Of a DNA stretch of 64,000 bases, positions 1 to 10,862 are shown piece by piece. Position 1 is the first letter of the stretch. Each line of letters begins with the position of its first letter. The DNA comes from W-Chloroflexi-9 sp045863195 (GTDB taxonomy: Bacteria; Chloroflexota; Dehalococcoidia; UBA2979). A program made the translations under genes and the position numbers. The DNA lies in assembly GCA_045863195.1 (NCBI GenBank), contig BTUI01000001.1, positions 186,001-250,000 of the forward strand. The letters run 5' to 3'. The notes beneath the pieces were generated by a model that saw nothing but the letters and a program-made list of their open reading frames with translations, was not told the DNA's origin and did not search any database.

Positions 1-208
1 CTTGGATAAGCAGCATGCGAACCTCCCTGAATGGAGATGGTGGATAAGCGGCAAAATCCGATGGCCGGCCAGGCGCTCGGGAAGCACCGAGGAAGTACCG
101 ACAGGCGATCACGGATAGAGGGCCGAACAGAGAACGAGCCTCTGCGTGGCAGGAAAAGGCGGGCGGCCTGATCACGGCGACACCTCGAGGAGCGGAGGGC
201 CACTAAGC
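1..208. other. left-edge non-coding stretch
   Basis: I see no convincing gene, RNA or repeat here. It lies downstream of the small monooxygenase-fold gene and upstream of the window edge, so a gene running in from the left cannot be excluded. Confidence 0.4.
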
Positions 209-550
209 CTATACGACCGAGCGCGGCTCGATGTACGAGATCTCGCGAGTCGAGACGGCGACGACGTGGCCATCCGACCATTCGGGGTCGGCCTCGAGAC
301 ATGAACGGAGGCGGCGATACTGCGTGTCTTGATTCGGACGCTCTGCGTTTCGCCGGTAGGCTTCCTCGCTGTCGAAGAGTACGGTCATCCAGAAGGAGTG
401 TGGGTCATCGACGCACCGGTAGATCGTCGTGCCGGCCCAGCCCCAATACGCGGCATTCGCTCGGCCGGTAGTCATGATCGCCTCACCCCAGGCCAGGAGG
501 AGGGCTTCCGTCCCAGGCTTGACCCGCAGTCGTGCCACTGTCCCGAACAT
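209..550 (-). CDS. antibiotic biosynthesis monooxygenase (ABM)-like small protein
   Basis: A 113-residue protein with the look of the dimeric alpha/beta-barrel (ABM/NIPSNAP-like) fold: an N-terminal strand MFGTVARLRVKPG, a central W-rich stretch ending in FWMTVLFDSEEAYRRNAE, and a final strand VVAVSTREISYIEP. Family members range from heme-degrading or quinol monooxygenases to proteins with no known reaction, and no catalytic residue decides between them here. The ATG is preceded by AAGGGGG at about 6 bases, a good ribosome binding site. It stands alone, some 200 bases beyond the end of ribA and on the same strand. Function unassigned. Confidence 0.65.
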   Translation of the reverse strand: MFGTVARLRVKPGTEALLLAWGEAIMTTGRANAAYWGWAGTTIYRCVDDPHSFWMTVLFDSEEAYRRNAERPNQDTQYRRLRSCLEADPEWSDGHVVAVSTREISYIEPRSVV

Positions 551-751
551 GCTCGGCCCCCTTCACCGCATCCATCCGGGGCAGTCTATCGCGACCGTGG
601 TGGGCGCTGGCGAGGGCCATGGACGAGGAACCAGCAGCCGCTGCGGCCGCACTCGGAACCGTAGCTCCGCTCGTCGGCGTGACCAGCCGCATCGCGGGCA
701 CCGTCCGTGACGCCATTGTTCCCGAGCCCTGAGTTCTGACAGAACCCGACA

Positions 752-1471
752 TCAACGCGTCCTGTGTTCTCCCGGCCACGCCGTGTCCGGTATCGACTGC
801 TCGAACATGTGGCCCGTCTTGTCCCGCTTCGCAGCGAGGTAGCGGACGTTATGGGGGTTGGCGATTATCTCGAGAGGCACACGCTCGACGACACACAGCT
901 CAAGCCCGTTCAGGTCCGCGGCGTATAGTGCACCGAACGCGTTGATCTCGCTGATCTTGAGCGGGTTGTTTGTCATCAGGCGCATGTGCCGGACGCCGAG
1001 ATCGACGAGGATCTGTGCGCTGATTCCGTACTCGCGCGCATCCGCGAGGAACCCGAGCGCCTCGTTCGCTTCGTAGGTATCGAGACCCTGATCCTCCTGC
1101 AAACGATAAGCGCGCAGTTTGTTGTGCAGGCCGATCCCGCGTCCCTCCTGATCCATGTACACGAAGACGCCCCGCCCTTCGTCCGCGATGCGCTGGAGCG
1201 CCGCGTCTTTCTGGTCACCGCAGTCGCAGCGCATGGAGTCGAAGACATCCCCTGTGATGCACCGGTCGTGCACACGGACGAGGGTCGGCTCGTCCGATCG
1301 GAGGTCACCCATCACGAACGCGACATGCTCCTTCGAGTCGATGAACGTCCGGTAGCTGATCGCGCGGAACTCACCGAAACGCGTCGGCATCGACGTCTCG
1401 CCGACACGCTCGATCAGAGGCGTCAAGACCATGCCATCCTGAGGGACGCCAGCGGCGTGAGCGCTACCCAT
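752..1471 (-). CDS. ribA: GTP cyclohydrolase II
   Basis: Opens the imidazole ring of GTP to give 2,5-diamino-6-ribosylamino-pyrimidinone phosphate, the first step to riboflavin and to the pyrimidine used for F420. About 239 residues, the length of stand-alone RibA with no DHBP synthase domain. The zinc site is visible as CITGDVFDSMRCDCG, followed by the catalytic MDQEGRGIGL loop and TNNPLKI. The reading frame stays open further upstream, but that part lies inside fbiC; the ATG at 1471 overlaps the fbiC stop by 8 bases and is chosen as a coupled start, with ATG 1432 as alternative. Lying directly behind fbiC, it supplies the ribitylaminouracil branch that FbiC uses. Confidence 0.9.
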   Translation of the reverse strand: MGSAHAAGVPQDGMVLTPLIERVGETSMPTRFGEFRAISYRTFIDSKEHVAFVMGDLRSDEPTLVRVHDRCITGDVFDSMRCDCGDQKDAALQRIADEGRGVFVYMDQEGRGIGLHNKLRAYRLQEDQGLDTYEANEALGFLADAREYGISAQILVDLGVRHMRLMTNNPLKISEINAFGALYAADLNGLELCVVERVPLEIIANPHNVRYLAAKRDKTGHMFEQSIPDTAWPGEHRTR

Positions 1472-3953
1472 CTTTGTCTGTGCCGAACCGCACGAGCTTT
1501 CGCGACGCATTGGAAGCGGGGTCGCGCGCATACCGTTCGGCCATCGGCAGCGCCACAGGACTGAGCACCGCCGCCCTGTACGAAGCCCGCACCCGCTCGT
1601 CGGACACCCCGCCATACGCAGTGCTTCGCTGGGCGGGCACGCGGTCCAGCGAACGGATCAGTCGGTCCATCGCCTCCGGCGGCATCTCTTCCCCGTGCAC
1701 GGCGCCCGCCGCCCGCGTGATGCTCTCGTTCATCAGCGTCCCGCCGAGGTCGTTCGCGCCCGCCGCGAGGCAGGCTTTCACGCCCTCCGGCCCCATCTTG
1801 ACCCACGACACCTGGATGTTCCGGAACTCGGGGTACAGCGCGAGACGCGCCACGGCGTGCATCAGCACGGCCTCGCGGAAGGTCGGGCCACGGCGTGCCC
1901 GACCTTTCAGGTAGACGGGGGCTTCCATGTGGACGAACGGGAGCGGCACGAACTCCGTGAAGCCGCCCGTGCGCGCCTGCAGCTCCTTCAACCGCAGCAG
2001 ATGGCGCGCCCACGAAAGCGGACGCTCAAGGTGGCCGTACATGATCGTCGCGGTAGTACGGAAGCCGAGCCCGTGGGCAGTTTCCATCACCTCAAGCCAC
2101 TGCGCCGTATTGATCTTGTCGGGACAGAGCACGGCACGGACCTCATCGTCCAAAATCTCTGCTGCCGTCCCCGGCAGCGTTCCCAGCCCCGCGTCGCGAA
2201 GGCTGCCGAGAAACGCTGCCAGCGATACGCCCAGCGTCTGCGCTCCCTGCCAGACCTCGAGTGGCGAGAACGCGTGCACATGCATGCCGGGCACGGCCTC
2301 CTTCACGGATCTGCAGATCTCCAGGTAGGTCTCACCCGTGTACTCGGGGTGGATGCCGCCCTGCATACACACCTCGGTCGCGCCGCGCTCCCAGGCCTCT
2401 TGGCTGCGCCGGACGATCTCGTCGACACCGAGCACGTAGGGTGCGCCGCGGAGGTTCTCGCTCAGCTTGCCTTTGGAGAACGCGCAGAACTGGCAGCGGA
2501 AGTAGCAGACGTTCGTGTAGTTGATGTTGCGATTGACGACATAGGTGACGGTGTCACCGTTGACACGACGGCGGAGATCATCGGCGGCCGCACAGACGGC
2601 AAGGTAGTCGTCTCCGCGTGCGCCGAAGAGGCGGACGATCCCGGCTTCGTCGAGAGCGTCACCTGCCAGCGTCCGGTCGAGGAGCGCGCGTACCGCCACG
2701 GTCGCCGTCGAGCCCTTGCCTCCCGGTGAGGTCCCCATCGTCACCCCGTCCCGCGCCGGTGGGGCGACCGCGCTGCCGGGGGACCAATTGTCCGCGCGTG
2801 CGAAGCCTTCGCTATCCATCGCGCCCAGCACCCTCGGGACCAGCCCTGAGTCCAGCCATCGGTCCGCATCGCGGGCATACGCGGGATAGATCGCCAGTCG
2901 CTCGGTCAAGGCCTTTCCGGCCCGCGCCGTCTGGGTGCGCAGCGCTTCGAGATGGGGCCAGGGTGCCTCCGGGTTCACGTGGTCGGGCGTCACCGGCGAT
3001 ACCCCACCCCAGTCATTGATCCCGGCAGCGATCAGGCGGTCATAGCTGCGTGGGCTGAGGTTCGGCGGCGCCTGGATGTTCATGGCCGGACCGAAGATCA
3101 GTCGCGCGACTGCAATCGTCCACTGCAGGTCCTCGAGCGTGGGTTCTGGCGCGTCTGCCATCTTCGTGCCAGCCTTCGCGCGGAAGTTCTGGACGATGAT
3201 TTCCTGGATGTGCCCGTATTGCTCAGACAGGTCGCGCAGTGCGAGGAGCGACTCGATGCGCTCCAGCCGCGTCTCGCCGATGCCGATCAGGAGCCCCGAA
3301 GTGAAGGGCACGCGCAGCTCGCCCGCGAGCCGAATGGTCTCCAGACGCGCTGCGGGTTCCTTGTCGGGGGAACCGTGGTGTACCCCGCCTCGCGCACCAA
3401 GCCGCGGCGAGACGCTCTCGAGCATAATCCCCTGCGAGACCGACACCGTGCGTAGCGCCGCGATCTCCTCTCGCGTCATCACCCCCGGATTCATATGCGG
3501 CAGCAACCCGACCTCGTCGAGCACCGCCCGCGCCATCTCAACGAGGTAGCCGATGGTGGTCTCGTGGCCCACCGCAGCGAGCGCCTCTCGCGCCACCGAG
3601 TAGCGCAGCTCGGGTTTGTCCCCGAGCGTGAAGAGCGCCTCGTTGCATCCAGCGGCCGCGCCAGCGCGCGCGATAGCGAGCACCTCCTCGCGCGTGAGAT
3701 AAGCCGCGGCTCCAGGCTTCGGTGGCTGCGCAAAGGTGCAGTAGTGGCACACGTCGCGACAGAGCTGGGTGAGCGGGATGAATACCTTCCGGGAGTAAGA
3801 GACGACATTTGCATGCGCACGGTCTCGAAGCGTGGAAGCAGTCTCAAGCAGCGGCGGCAGGTCGCGCGCGGCAACAAGTGCACGTGCATCGTCACGGTCC
3901 AGGCGGCCATGCTCCAGTGCCCGCGCAAGCAGCCCGGCAATCGAATCTTCCAC
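1464..3953 (-). CDS. fbiC: bifunctional F0 synthase (CofG/CofH fusion)
   Basis: Makes 7,8-didemethyl-8-hydroxy-5-deazariboflavin, the chromophore of coenzyme F420, from tyrosine and 5-amino-6-ribitylaminouracil. Two radical SAM modules are fused: the CofG-like half carries CRDVCHYC (Cys65, 69, 72) and the CofH-like half carries CYFRCQFC (Cys483, 487, 490), both CX3CX2C cluster motifs. 829 residues from the GTG at 3953. That start is chosen because GGGGAGGA lies 4 bases before it; the longer in-frame ATG at 4079 would leave almost no space to the divergent HxlR gene. Fused FbiC is typical of Actinobacteria and some Chloroflexota; archaea have two separate proteins. Co-directional with ribA. 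Confidence 0.93.
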   Translation of the reverse strand: MEDSIAGLLARALEHGRLDRDDARALVAARDLPPLLETASTLRDRAHANVVSYSRKVFIPLTQLCRDVCHYCTFAQPPKPGAAAYLTREEVLAIARAGAAAGCNEALFTLGDKPELRYSVAREALAAVGHETTIGYLVEMARAVLDEVGLLPHMNPGVMTREEIAALRTVSVSQGIMLESVSPRLGARGGVHHGSPDKEPAARLETIRLAGELRVPFTSGLLIGIGETRLERIESLLALRDLSEQYGHIQEIIVQNFRAKAGTKMADAPEPTLEDLQWTIAVARLIFGPAMNIQAPPNLSPRSYDRLIAAGINDWGGVSPVTPDHVNPEAPWPHLEALRTQTARAGKALTERLAIYPAYARDADRWLDSGLVPRVLGAMDSEGFARADNWSPGSAVAPPARDGVTMGTSPGGKGSTATVAVRALLDRTLAGDALDEAGIVRLFGARGDDYLAVCAAADDLRRRVNGDTVTYVVNRNINYTNVCYFRCQFCAFSKGKLSENLRGAPYVLGVDEIVRRSQEAWERGATEVCMQGGIHPEYTGETYLEICRSVKEAVPGMHVHAFSPLEVWQGAQTLGVSLAAFLGSLRDAGLGTLPGTAAEILDDEVRAVLCPDKINTAQWLEVMETAHGLGFRTTATIMYGHLERPLSWARHLLRLKELQARTGGFTEFVPLPFVHMEAPVYLKGRARRGPTFREAVLMHAVARLALYPEFRNIQVSWVKMGPEGVKACLAAGANDLGGTLMNESITRAAGAVHGEEMPPEAMDRLIRSLDRVPAQRSTAYGGVSDERVRASYRAAVLSPVALPMAERYARDPASNASRKLVRFGTDKDG

Positions 3954-4023
3954 GGTGTCCTCCCCTTCAGCACGCAGCGCTTCACCGCGCCCGTCACCGT
4001 ATTCGGTCGCAGGAGGACACTCG

Positions 4024-4038
4024 GTTGTATATTGCAAC
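4024..4038. promoter_or_regulatory. possible HxlR operator (GTTG-N7-CAAC)
   Basis: A short AT-rich inverted repeat, GTTGTATATTGCAAC, sits between the divergent fbiC and hxlR genes, 44 bases before the hxlR start. HxlR regulators usually bind such sites next to their own gene. The repeat is only four bases per arm, so this rests mainly on position. Confidence 0.3.
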
Positions 4039-4082
4039 TGACCGATGCCGCCCAAACACACCCCTGGCCCCGAGGACATCCG

Positions 4083-4508
4083 ATGAGCGCACGCCGGAAT
4101 TCACGCGACCCACTGGGCGCCGCCTTGGACCTCGTGGGGGACCGTTGGTCTCTGCTGATCGTGCGCGACCTGTTGCAAGGCCGTACACGTTTTAGCGAAC
4201 TCCGCGGGTCGGTGGTGGGCATCGCCTCGAACGTCCTCGCGGACCGCCTGAAGCGACTGGAAGCGGCGGCTGTCATCGAGCGTCGCTCGTACAGTATTGC
4301 GCCACCGCGCGCCGAGTATTTCCTGACGCCGAAGGGGCACGGCCTCGGGCTGGCCGTGGGCGCGCTCCTCTTGTGGGGCGAGCGCTATACCGCCCACGAG
4401 CTCACGATCATCGACCAGGCATGCGGACATACCGTGGAGCTCGTTTACCGCTGTCCCAAATGCCAGCACGAGACGCCGCGCTCACGGTTGCGCATCGTCG
4501 AGCCTTGA
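4083..4508 (+). CDS. HxlR-family winged-helix regulator with C-terminal Cys-rich tail
   Basis: A 141-residue MarR/HxlR-type transcription regulator: DPLGAALDLVGDRWSLLIVRDLL and FSELRGSVVGIASNVLADRLKRLEAAAVI are the characteristic DNA-binding core. After the core it carries an extra tail, ACGHTVELVYRCPKCQHE, with spaced Cys and His that look like a small zinc ribbon. That tail is not part of the minimal HxlR domain; it could sense metal or redox state. The gene is divergent from fbiC, so it may control fbiC-ribA and itself. Ligand unknown. ATG 4083 is used because the HxlR core begins right after it. Confidence 0.85.
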   Translation: MSARRNSRDPLGAALDLVGDRWSLLIVRDLLQGRTRFSELRGSVVGIASNVLADRLKRLEAAAVIERRSYSIAPPRAEYFLTPKGHGLGLAVGALLLWGERYTAHELTIIDQACGHTVELVYRCPKCQHETPRSRLRIVEP

Positions 4509-4739
4509 TCGATCGCGATGATCCCCTTCCGTCACGTGAACTGACTTTCGGAGGGCTTCATCGGAACCCGGTCATCGATTCCAAGTGCGGCACCGGCCAG
4601 GGAACCCTCTCAGGTCACGACGGTTGAGGTAGTCCCAGTGAGCCTAGCGCGGCCTGTCTGCAGGTATGCACCCCGACACGCTGTGAGCACGCACGGAGGC
4701 GAAGCGCGTCGGACGACAAGAATCCCGCCGCGCCCCGCA

Positions 4740-5399
4740 TTAGGTAGCGGTCCCGCCCAAGTCTTGAGGCGCACTTCGCTCGCCCCAGGTCCCGTAATGC
4801 ACCACGTCGGCCAGTGGCTTCCGTGACCGCCAGTTCGCCGCTTCGAGATCCGGTATGCGGGCGAGCTCTGCAACCGGCCCGAGGCATAACCATGCGACCG
4901 GTCGGATGCCGTCCGGTAGCCGAAGCAACTCCGCAATGAACTCCTCGCGACAAAATGAGACCCAGCCTACCCCGAGTGCCTCCGCGGTGGCGGCGAGCCA
5001 AAGGTTCTCAATCGCCAGGCAGACGGAGTAGAGGCCGGCATCGTTGATCGCATGCCGGCCCAAGACGTGCGGTGCGCCGCGTTGCGCGTCATAGGTGACG
5101 ACGATCGAGAGCGTTGATTCGAGGACGCCGTCGATCTTGATCTGCGCGAACGCGGCAGACCGTCGTTCGTCAAGGTCGGCCATGAACCGTGCGCGCTCGA
5201 CCTGAACATGTTCCCAGAACGTGTGCCGTGTATCCGGGTTGGTGACGATCACGAAATCCCATGGCTGGCTCAGCCCCACGCTCGGCGCTGCATGGGCCGC
5301 AGCGAGCATGCGCTCGAGTGCCCCGGTCGGCAGCGGCGCGCCGGTAAATTCGCGTCGCACATCCCGGCGGCGATAAATAGTGTCATAGAGATCCGGCAC
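4740..5399 (-). CDS. bluB: 5,6-dimethylbenzimidazole synthase
   Basis: Oxygen-dependent, nitroreductase-like enzyme that breaks up reduced FMN to make dimethylbenzimidazole (DMB), the lower ligand of B12. The family signatures are IYRRRDVRREF near the N terminus, AAHAAPSVGLSQPWDFV, and ENLWLAATAEALGVGWVSF. 219 residues from GTG 5399, which has GGGAAGG seven bases before it; the frame is open further upstream but runs into thiC. It lies 43 bases behind thiC on the same strand, so it is probably the last gene of the thiamin operon. Its product feeds CobT at 62283. Presence of BluB implies that oxygen is available at least part of the time. Confidence 0.9.
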   Translation of the reverse strand: MPDLYDTIYRRRDVRREFTGAPLPTGALERMLAAAHAAPSVGLSQPWDFVIVTNPDTRHTFWEHVQVERARFMADLDERRSAAFAQIKIDGVLESTLSIVVTYDAQRGAPHVLGRHAINDAGLYSVCLAIENLWLAATAEALGVGWVSFCREEFIAELLRLPDGIRPVAWLCLGPVAELARIPDLEAANWRSRKPLADVVHYGTWGERSAPQDLGGTAT

Positions 5400-5442
5400 A
5401 CGATGTCCTTCCCGTCTCTGCAGGGGCCCGACCGGTCCTTCG

Positions 5443-7218
<1,776 letters not shown>

Positions 7219-7282
7219 CACGCCCACCTTCCGCCCCGAATGAGGGGCGACTATGCCTATGCTGCGAGCACGCTCGATACCG

Positions 7283-7999
7283 CTACGGTTCCTTGTCCCT
7301 CGCTGTGCGGCCCACCGGCCATGCGAGCCGGTCGTATGCCTGCTGCCAGAACATCCACTCGTAGCGGATGCTCCTGCGGTAGTACGTGGCCATCCGCTCG
7401 CACGTCGCTACATCCGCATGGGTCGCGAGCCGGTCGGCCAGTTCCAGTTGCTCTTCGACCGCCCGCCCGAACTCCGGAGAGGCATACGAGGCGACCCACG
7501 TCGCGTACAGCGGATGTTGCGGTGGAGCACTGGCGAGGTGTTCCCCCACACGACGGTAGACCTCGTAGCAGGGCAGGATTGCCGCTACCAGCTCGGCGAG
7601 ATGGCCGGAGTGGGCGACCCGCAGCAGGTGATCCGTATAGGCGGTCGTGACCGGGGCTGGTTCTTGCTGCCGTACCACGTCCGGGTCGAGCCCGATCTGC
7701 GGGGCAATCGTGGAGTGGAGGGCCTGCTCGACGAAGGAGACGTTCTGGGCATGCCGCAGGAACATCTCCTGAGTACGTGGCTCGGTACTCCGCGCCGCCC
7801 CCATCGCCAGTACACGCGCGAACTCATCGAGGTACAGCAAGTCCTGCGCGATAAAGAACGCGAAACGGTCGAGTGGAAGCCGGGATGTGCTGAGTTCTTG
7901 CAGGAATGGCAGTGCGAAAATCGCCTGCCAAATATCCGCGCTCTCGTCGCGCAGTGTGTGACGGAAGGCCGCGGTCGGTTCGAAGGGTTGACGATTCAC
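7283..7999 (-). CDS. tenA: TenA-family aminopyrimidine aminohydrolase
   Basis: Salvage enzyme that hydrolyses degraded thiamin pyrimidines (formylaminopyrimidine or aminopyrimidine) back to HMP. 238 residues, all-helical. Visible family marks are FIAQDLLYLDEFAR in the N-terminal half and LPCYEVYRRVG, whose Cys matches the catalytic cysteine of the TenA-C type; YRRSIRYEWMFWQQAY closes the C-terminal helix. Starts with GTG overlapping the stop of the preceding gene as GTGA. Encoded inside the de novo thiamin operon, so salvage and synthesis are expressed together. Confidence 0.9.
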   Translation of the reverse strand: MNRQPFEPTAAFRHTLRDESADIWQAIFALPFLQELSTSRLPLDRFAFFIAQDLLYLDEFARVLAMGAARSTEPRTQEMFLRHAQNVSFVEQALHSTIAPQIGLDPDVVRQQEPAPVTTAYTDHLLRVAHSGHLAELVAAILPCYEVYRRVGEHLASAPPQHPLYATWVASYASPEFGRAVEEQLELADRLATHADVATCERMATYYRRSIRYEWMFWQQAYDRLAWPVGRTARDKEP

Positions 8000-8667
8000 G
8001 AGGTCACGCTCTCTTCGATATGGTCCGCATCCTCATATGCTTGGATGGCAGCGAGGTAGTGTTCGATCGCCCGGGCGGCGGAGGCGGCGGCAAGGACACC
8101 GGAGATAACAGCCACTCCCCGCGCGCCGGCGGAGAGACACGCTGCAACTCGCTCCGGAGTGACCCCGCCGATCGCCAGTACCGGAAGGGTGGTCGCCGCT
8201 GCGACCACGGCCAGTGCCTCAACTCCAGCAGGCACGGCCGTTTTGGACCCTGGAGGAAACACCGCCCCGAACACCAGGGCATCCGCGCCCGCACGTTCGG
8301 CACGGCGGGCTGCCGCGACCGAGTGCACTGAGGCAAGGTGTATATCCGCGTGGTGTCGGGAGCGTGGTCCGGATGCGTGTGGGATGGCGGCCTCTGGCCA
8401 CTGCACAGCGTGGTACCCCAGCCGTCTGGCGAACGCGCTGTCGCCGTTCAACACCAATGGGACATCGTCCGGGACGCGTGCACGTGCCTGAGCGGCGAGG
8501 GCCTCGGTCATCGCGCCCTTTGCCCGCACCTGGATCGCCACGGGCTTTCCAGCAGCTGCTTCGGCAACCTCGCCCAGGGACCGGAGCCACTGCTGCTCGT
8601 CGCCGACGTAGTCGAGGTCCACGACCACGTAGAGGAATGGGAACTCGAGTAGCGTTTTCATGGCCAT
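7996..8667 (-). CDS. tenI: TenI-like thiazole tautomerase (ThiE superfamily)
   Basis: A 223-residue TIM barrel of the ThiE/TenI family. A second, more classical ThiE is encoded at 10859-11527, and this copy lacks ThiE hallmarks such as the VQFREK and VHLG segments; its phosphate-side loop reads FGAVFPPGSK, closer to TenI, which aromatises the ThiG thiazole product. GGVTPERVAACLSAGARGVAVISG is the C-terminal phosphate-binding end of the barrel. It overlaps thiG by about 10 bases; a second in-frame ATG at 8661 would give an ATGA junction instead. Placement between thiG and tenA supports the tautomerase reading, but residual ThiE activity cannot be ruled out. Confidence 0.75.
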   Translation of the reverse strand: MAMKTLLEFPFLYVVVDLDYVGDEQQWLRSLGEVAEAAAGKPVAIQVRAKGAMTEALAAQARARVPDDVPLVLNGDSAFARRLGYHAVQWPEAAIPHASGPRSRHHADIHLASVHSVAAARRAERAGADALVFGAVFPPGSKTAVPAGVEALAVVAAATTLPVLAIGGVTPERVAACLSAGARGVAVISGVLAAASAARAIEHYLAAIQAYEDADHIEESVTS

Positions 8668-9494
8668 GCCGCGTTCCGCGCGCCGATGCGTCCCTCCATC
8701 GGTGACGACGCGTCGGCGTAGAAGCGTTTCGGCATGCGGCCGGCGAGGAAGGCCTCGCGCCCGCTGATCGCCGCATGCCGGACCGCGCGTGCCATACGGA
8801 CCGCGTCACGTGCCTGCGCTACCGCGGTGTTCAGCAGCACGGCGTCGCAGCCGAGCTCGAATGCGAGCGCCACATCGGAGGCGGTGCCCAGGCCAGCGTC
8901 GACGATCACTGGCACGGAGGCGCGCGAGACGATCAACTCGAAGTTGTGCGGGTTGCGGATACCGAGACCGGAGCCGATCGGGGCGGCTAGGGGCATCACG
9001 GCGATGCAGCCGACATCTTCGAGTCGCTGCGCGATGACCGGGTCATCATTCGTATAGGGCAGCACCTGGAAACCACGCTTCACGAGTTCCGCAGCAGCGG
9101 CCACGGTCTCGATTGGGTCGGGTAGCAGCGTCTCCTCATCCGCGATGACTTCGAGCTTCAGGAGGGACGTACCGAGGGCCTCGCGTGCGAGTTCTGCCGT
9201 GAGCACGGCCTCCTGAGCGGTGAAGCAGCCGGCGGTGTTGGGTAGCACGAGGTAGCCCCGATCGGTCAACAGCTCGTAGAGGTTCTCTCCACCCGTCGCC
9301 TTCGGATCGACGCGCCGAATCGCCATCGTCACGAGCTGTGTCCCCGCCGCTGACAGGGCGTCGAGCATGACCTGAGTGCTGGGGTAGCGTGCCGAGCCCA
9401 GGATGACTCGGGAGTGCAAGTCGAGGTCACCCAGGCGCCAGGTGTCGTGAGCGTCTGAGTCGTTAGGTTGGATGAGCCCATTTGCTTCGGTCAT
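8658..9494 (-). CDS. thiG: thiazole synthase
   Basis: Condenses deoxyxylulose phosphate, ThiS-thiocarboxylate and dehydroglycine into the thiamin thiazole. 278 residues. VILGSARYPS at the N terminus, MAIRRV, the Schiff-base region LLKLEVIADEETLLPDP and the C-terminal barrel loop AAPIGSGLGI with VDAGLGTASDVALAFELG are all diagnostic. The ATG at 9494 is fixed by GGGAGG five bases before it, which lies inside the end of thiS; frame upstream of it belongs to thiS. Translation is therefore probably coupled to thiS. Confidence 0.95.
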   Translation of the reverse strand: MTEANGLIQPNDSDAHDTWRLGDLDLHSRVILGSARYPSTQVMLDALSAAGTQLVTMAIRRVDPKATGGENLYELLTDRGYLVLPNTAGCFTAQEAVLTAELAREALGTSLLKLEVIADEETLLPDPIETVAAAAELVKRGFQVLPYTNDDPVIAQRLEDVGCIAVMPLAAPIGSGLGIRNPHNFELIVSRASVPVIVDAGLGTASDVALAFELGCDAVLLNTAVAQARDAVRMARAVRHAAISGREAFLAGRMPKRFYADASSPMEGRIGARNAAWP

Positions 9495-9495
9495 A

Positions 9496-9714
9496 TCAAC
9501 CTCCCTGGATGGGTCGGACAATCTCGATCTCGTCCCCCGGTTCGACTGGTGTTGCTGCCCACGCCGCACGCGAGATGACCTCGCCATTGCGCGCGACCGC
9601 AACCGCGCGACCCCAAGTGCGCTCTACGAGGTCAGCGACGTTCATGTCTGCCCGGAGTACACGGACTTCGCCATTCACGGTCACCTCGATGCTGTCTGCG
9701 GAATGGGTGTTCAC
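9496..9714 (-). CDS. thiS: thiamin sulfur carrier protein
   Basis: A 72-residue ubiquitin-fold protein with the obligatory C-terminal Gly-Gly (RPIQGG), which is adenylated and thiocarboxylated before giving its sulfur to ThiG. VTVNGEVRVL and VARNGEVISRAAWAATPVEPGDEIEIV are normal ThiS strands. Start overlaps the stop of thiO (GTGA-type junction) and its stop lies one base before thiG. No dedicated thiF adenylase is visible in the window, so a MoeB-like enzyme elsewhere must activate it. Confidence 0.93.
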   Translation of the reverse strand: MNTHSADSIEVTVNGEVRVLRADMNVADLVERTWGRAVAVARNGEVISRAAWAATPVEPGDEIEIVRPIQGG

Positions 9715-10862
9715 GTCGGCACTGCGTTCGCTACGAGCGGCTGTGCGAACCGAAGTGGGTTGAATGGCGCGAGGATCTGATCGGCAACCCCTTCACAGAT
9801 CAGGTCAGCCAGGAGCCGCGCGGTGATCGGTGCAAGGGCCACCCCGTTGCGATAGTGCCCAACTGCGATGAAGAGTCCTTCGTCGATCCTGCCGACTGCG
9901 GGGAGGTGGTCTCGGAGCACTGGACGGAATCCGGCACGGACCTCAACCAGTTCGAGTTCGGCGATCCCGGGAAGCGCGCGGCGGGCTTCCCGGAGCAGGT
10001 CGTGAACCGCACCAGCGGTGACGCGCCCGTCGAACCCCATCTCCTCGACCGTCGCGCCAATGACAACTTCGCCGTCCGCGCGGGGTACGAGGTACACGTC
10101 CGGTGTCCGGATCACGTGGTGCACGTCAATCTCACCACGGAGGCGGGCGACTTGGCCCTTCACCGGGCGTAGGCCGGTGTCCCGGAGGAGGGGCTCCAGT
10201 AACCCGGTTCCGTAGGCGCCAGGAGCGAGCAAGACGCTACGCGCCTCGATGCGTGTGCGGCCGCGCTCGCCTCCCGCAACGACGGCCCATCCCTCATCGC
10301 AACGCTCCACCCGTTCCACGGAGACCTGCTGCAGGAGCGTCCCGTGGTATTGGGCGAGCACTTCTATGAGCGCTCCTAGCAACCGACGTGGGTCCACCTG
10401 CCAGTCGTCGCTGGCCAGCAGACCACCCGATGTGTTTGGCGCGATCAACGGCTCACGGGCCCGCACCTCTCCGGCTGTGAGCCGGATTGTGTTGAGGCCA
10501 CGGTCGATCTGGAACGCACGCAGATGTTCGAGCCACGCGACGTGATCGCGGTGCACGGCGACCCAGAGGGTCCCCGTCCGGTCGAAGCCGGTACGGATGT
10601 GTGAGACCGCCTCAATTTGCTCGATCCACGCCGGGTAGTCTCGGTGGCTGGCTAGGGCAAACCGCGTGAGATCTGGATGCGACACATCGACTTCGGAGAC
10701 GGGGCCGATCATCCCTGCCGCGACGCCGGCCGCTGCGCGTTCACCGATGCTGGCAGCCTCGACGACGGTCACGCGCAGCCCGCGCCCCGCGAGTTCGCAG
10801 GCGGTGGCGAGGCCGATGATCCCGCCGCCGACCACGCAGATATCGGGCGAGGCTGCATTCAT
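9711..10862 (-). CDS. thiO: glycine oxidase
   Basis: FAD-dependent amine oxidase that turns glycine into dehydroglycine for thiazole synthesis, the aerobic alternative to ThiH. 383 residues; the N-terminal dinucleotide motif is CVVGGGIIGLATACELAGRG and the C-terminal FAD contact is FIAVGHYRNGVALAP. ATG 10862 gives an ATGA overlap with the end of thiE; frame upstream belongs to thiE. Use of ThiO together with BluB points to an oxygen-tolerant lifestyle. Confidence 0.93.
   Translation of the reverse strand: MNAASPDICVVGGGIIGLATACELAGRGLRVTVVEAASIGERAAAGVAAGMIGPVSEVDVSHPDLTRFALASHRDYPAWIEQIEAVSHIRTGFDRTGTLWVAVHRDHVAWLEHLRAFQIDRGLNTIRLTAGEVRAREPLIAPNTSGGLLASDDWQVDPRRLLGALIEVLAQYHGTLLQQVSVERVERCDEGWAVVAGGERGRTRIEARSVLLAPGAYGTGLLEPLLRDTGLRPVKGQVARLRGEIDVHHVIRTPDVYLVPRADGEVVIGATVEEMGFDGRVTAGAVHDLLREARRALPGIAELELVEVRAGFRPVLRDHLPAVGRIDEGLFIAVGHYRNGVALAPITARLLADLICEGVADQILAPFNPLRFAQPLVANAVPT

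Noticed and set aside
3954..4079. longer FbiC start at ATG 4079
   Set aside because: The extra 42 residues show no FbiC homology, while GTG 3953 has a strong GGGGAGGA site.
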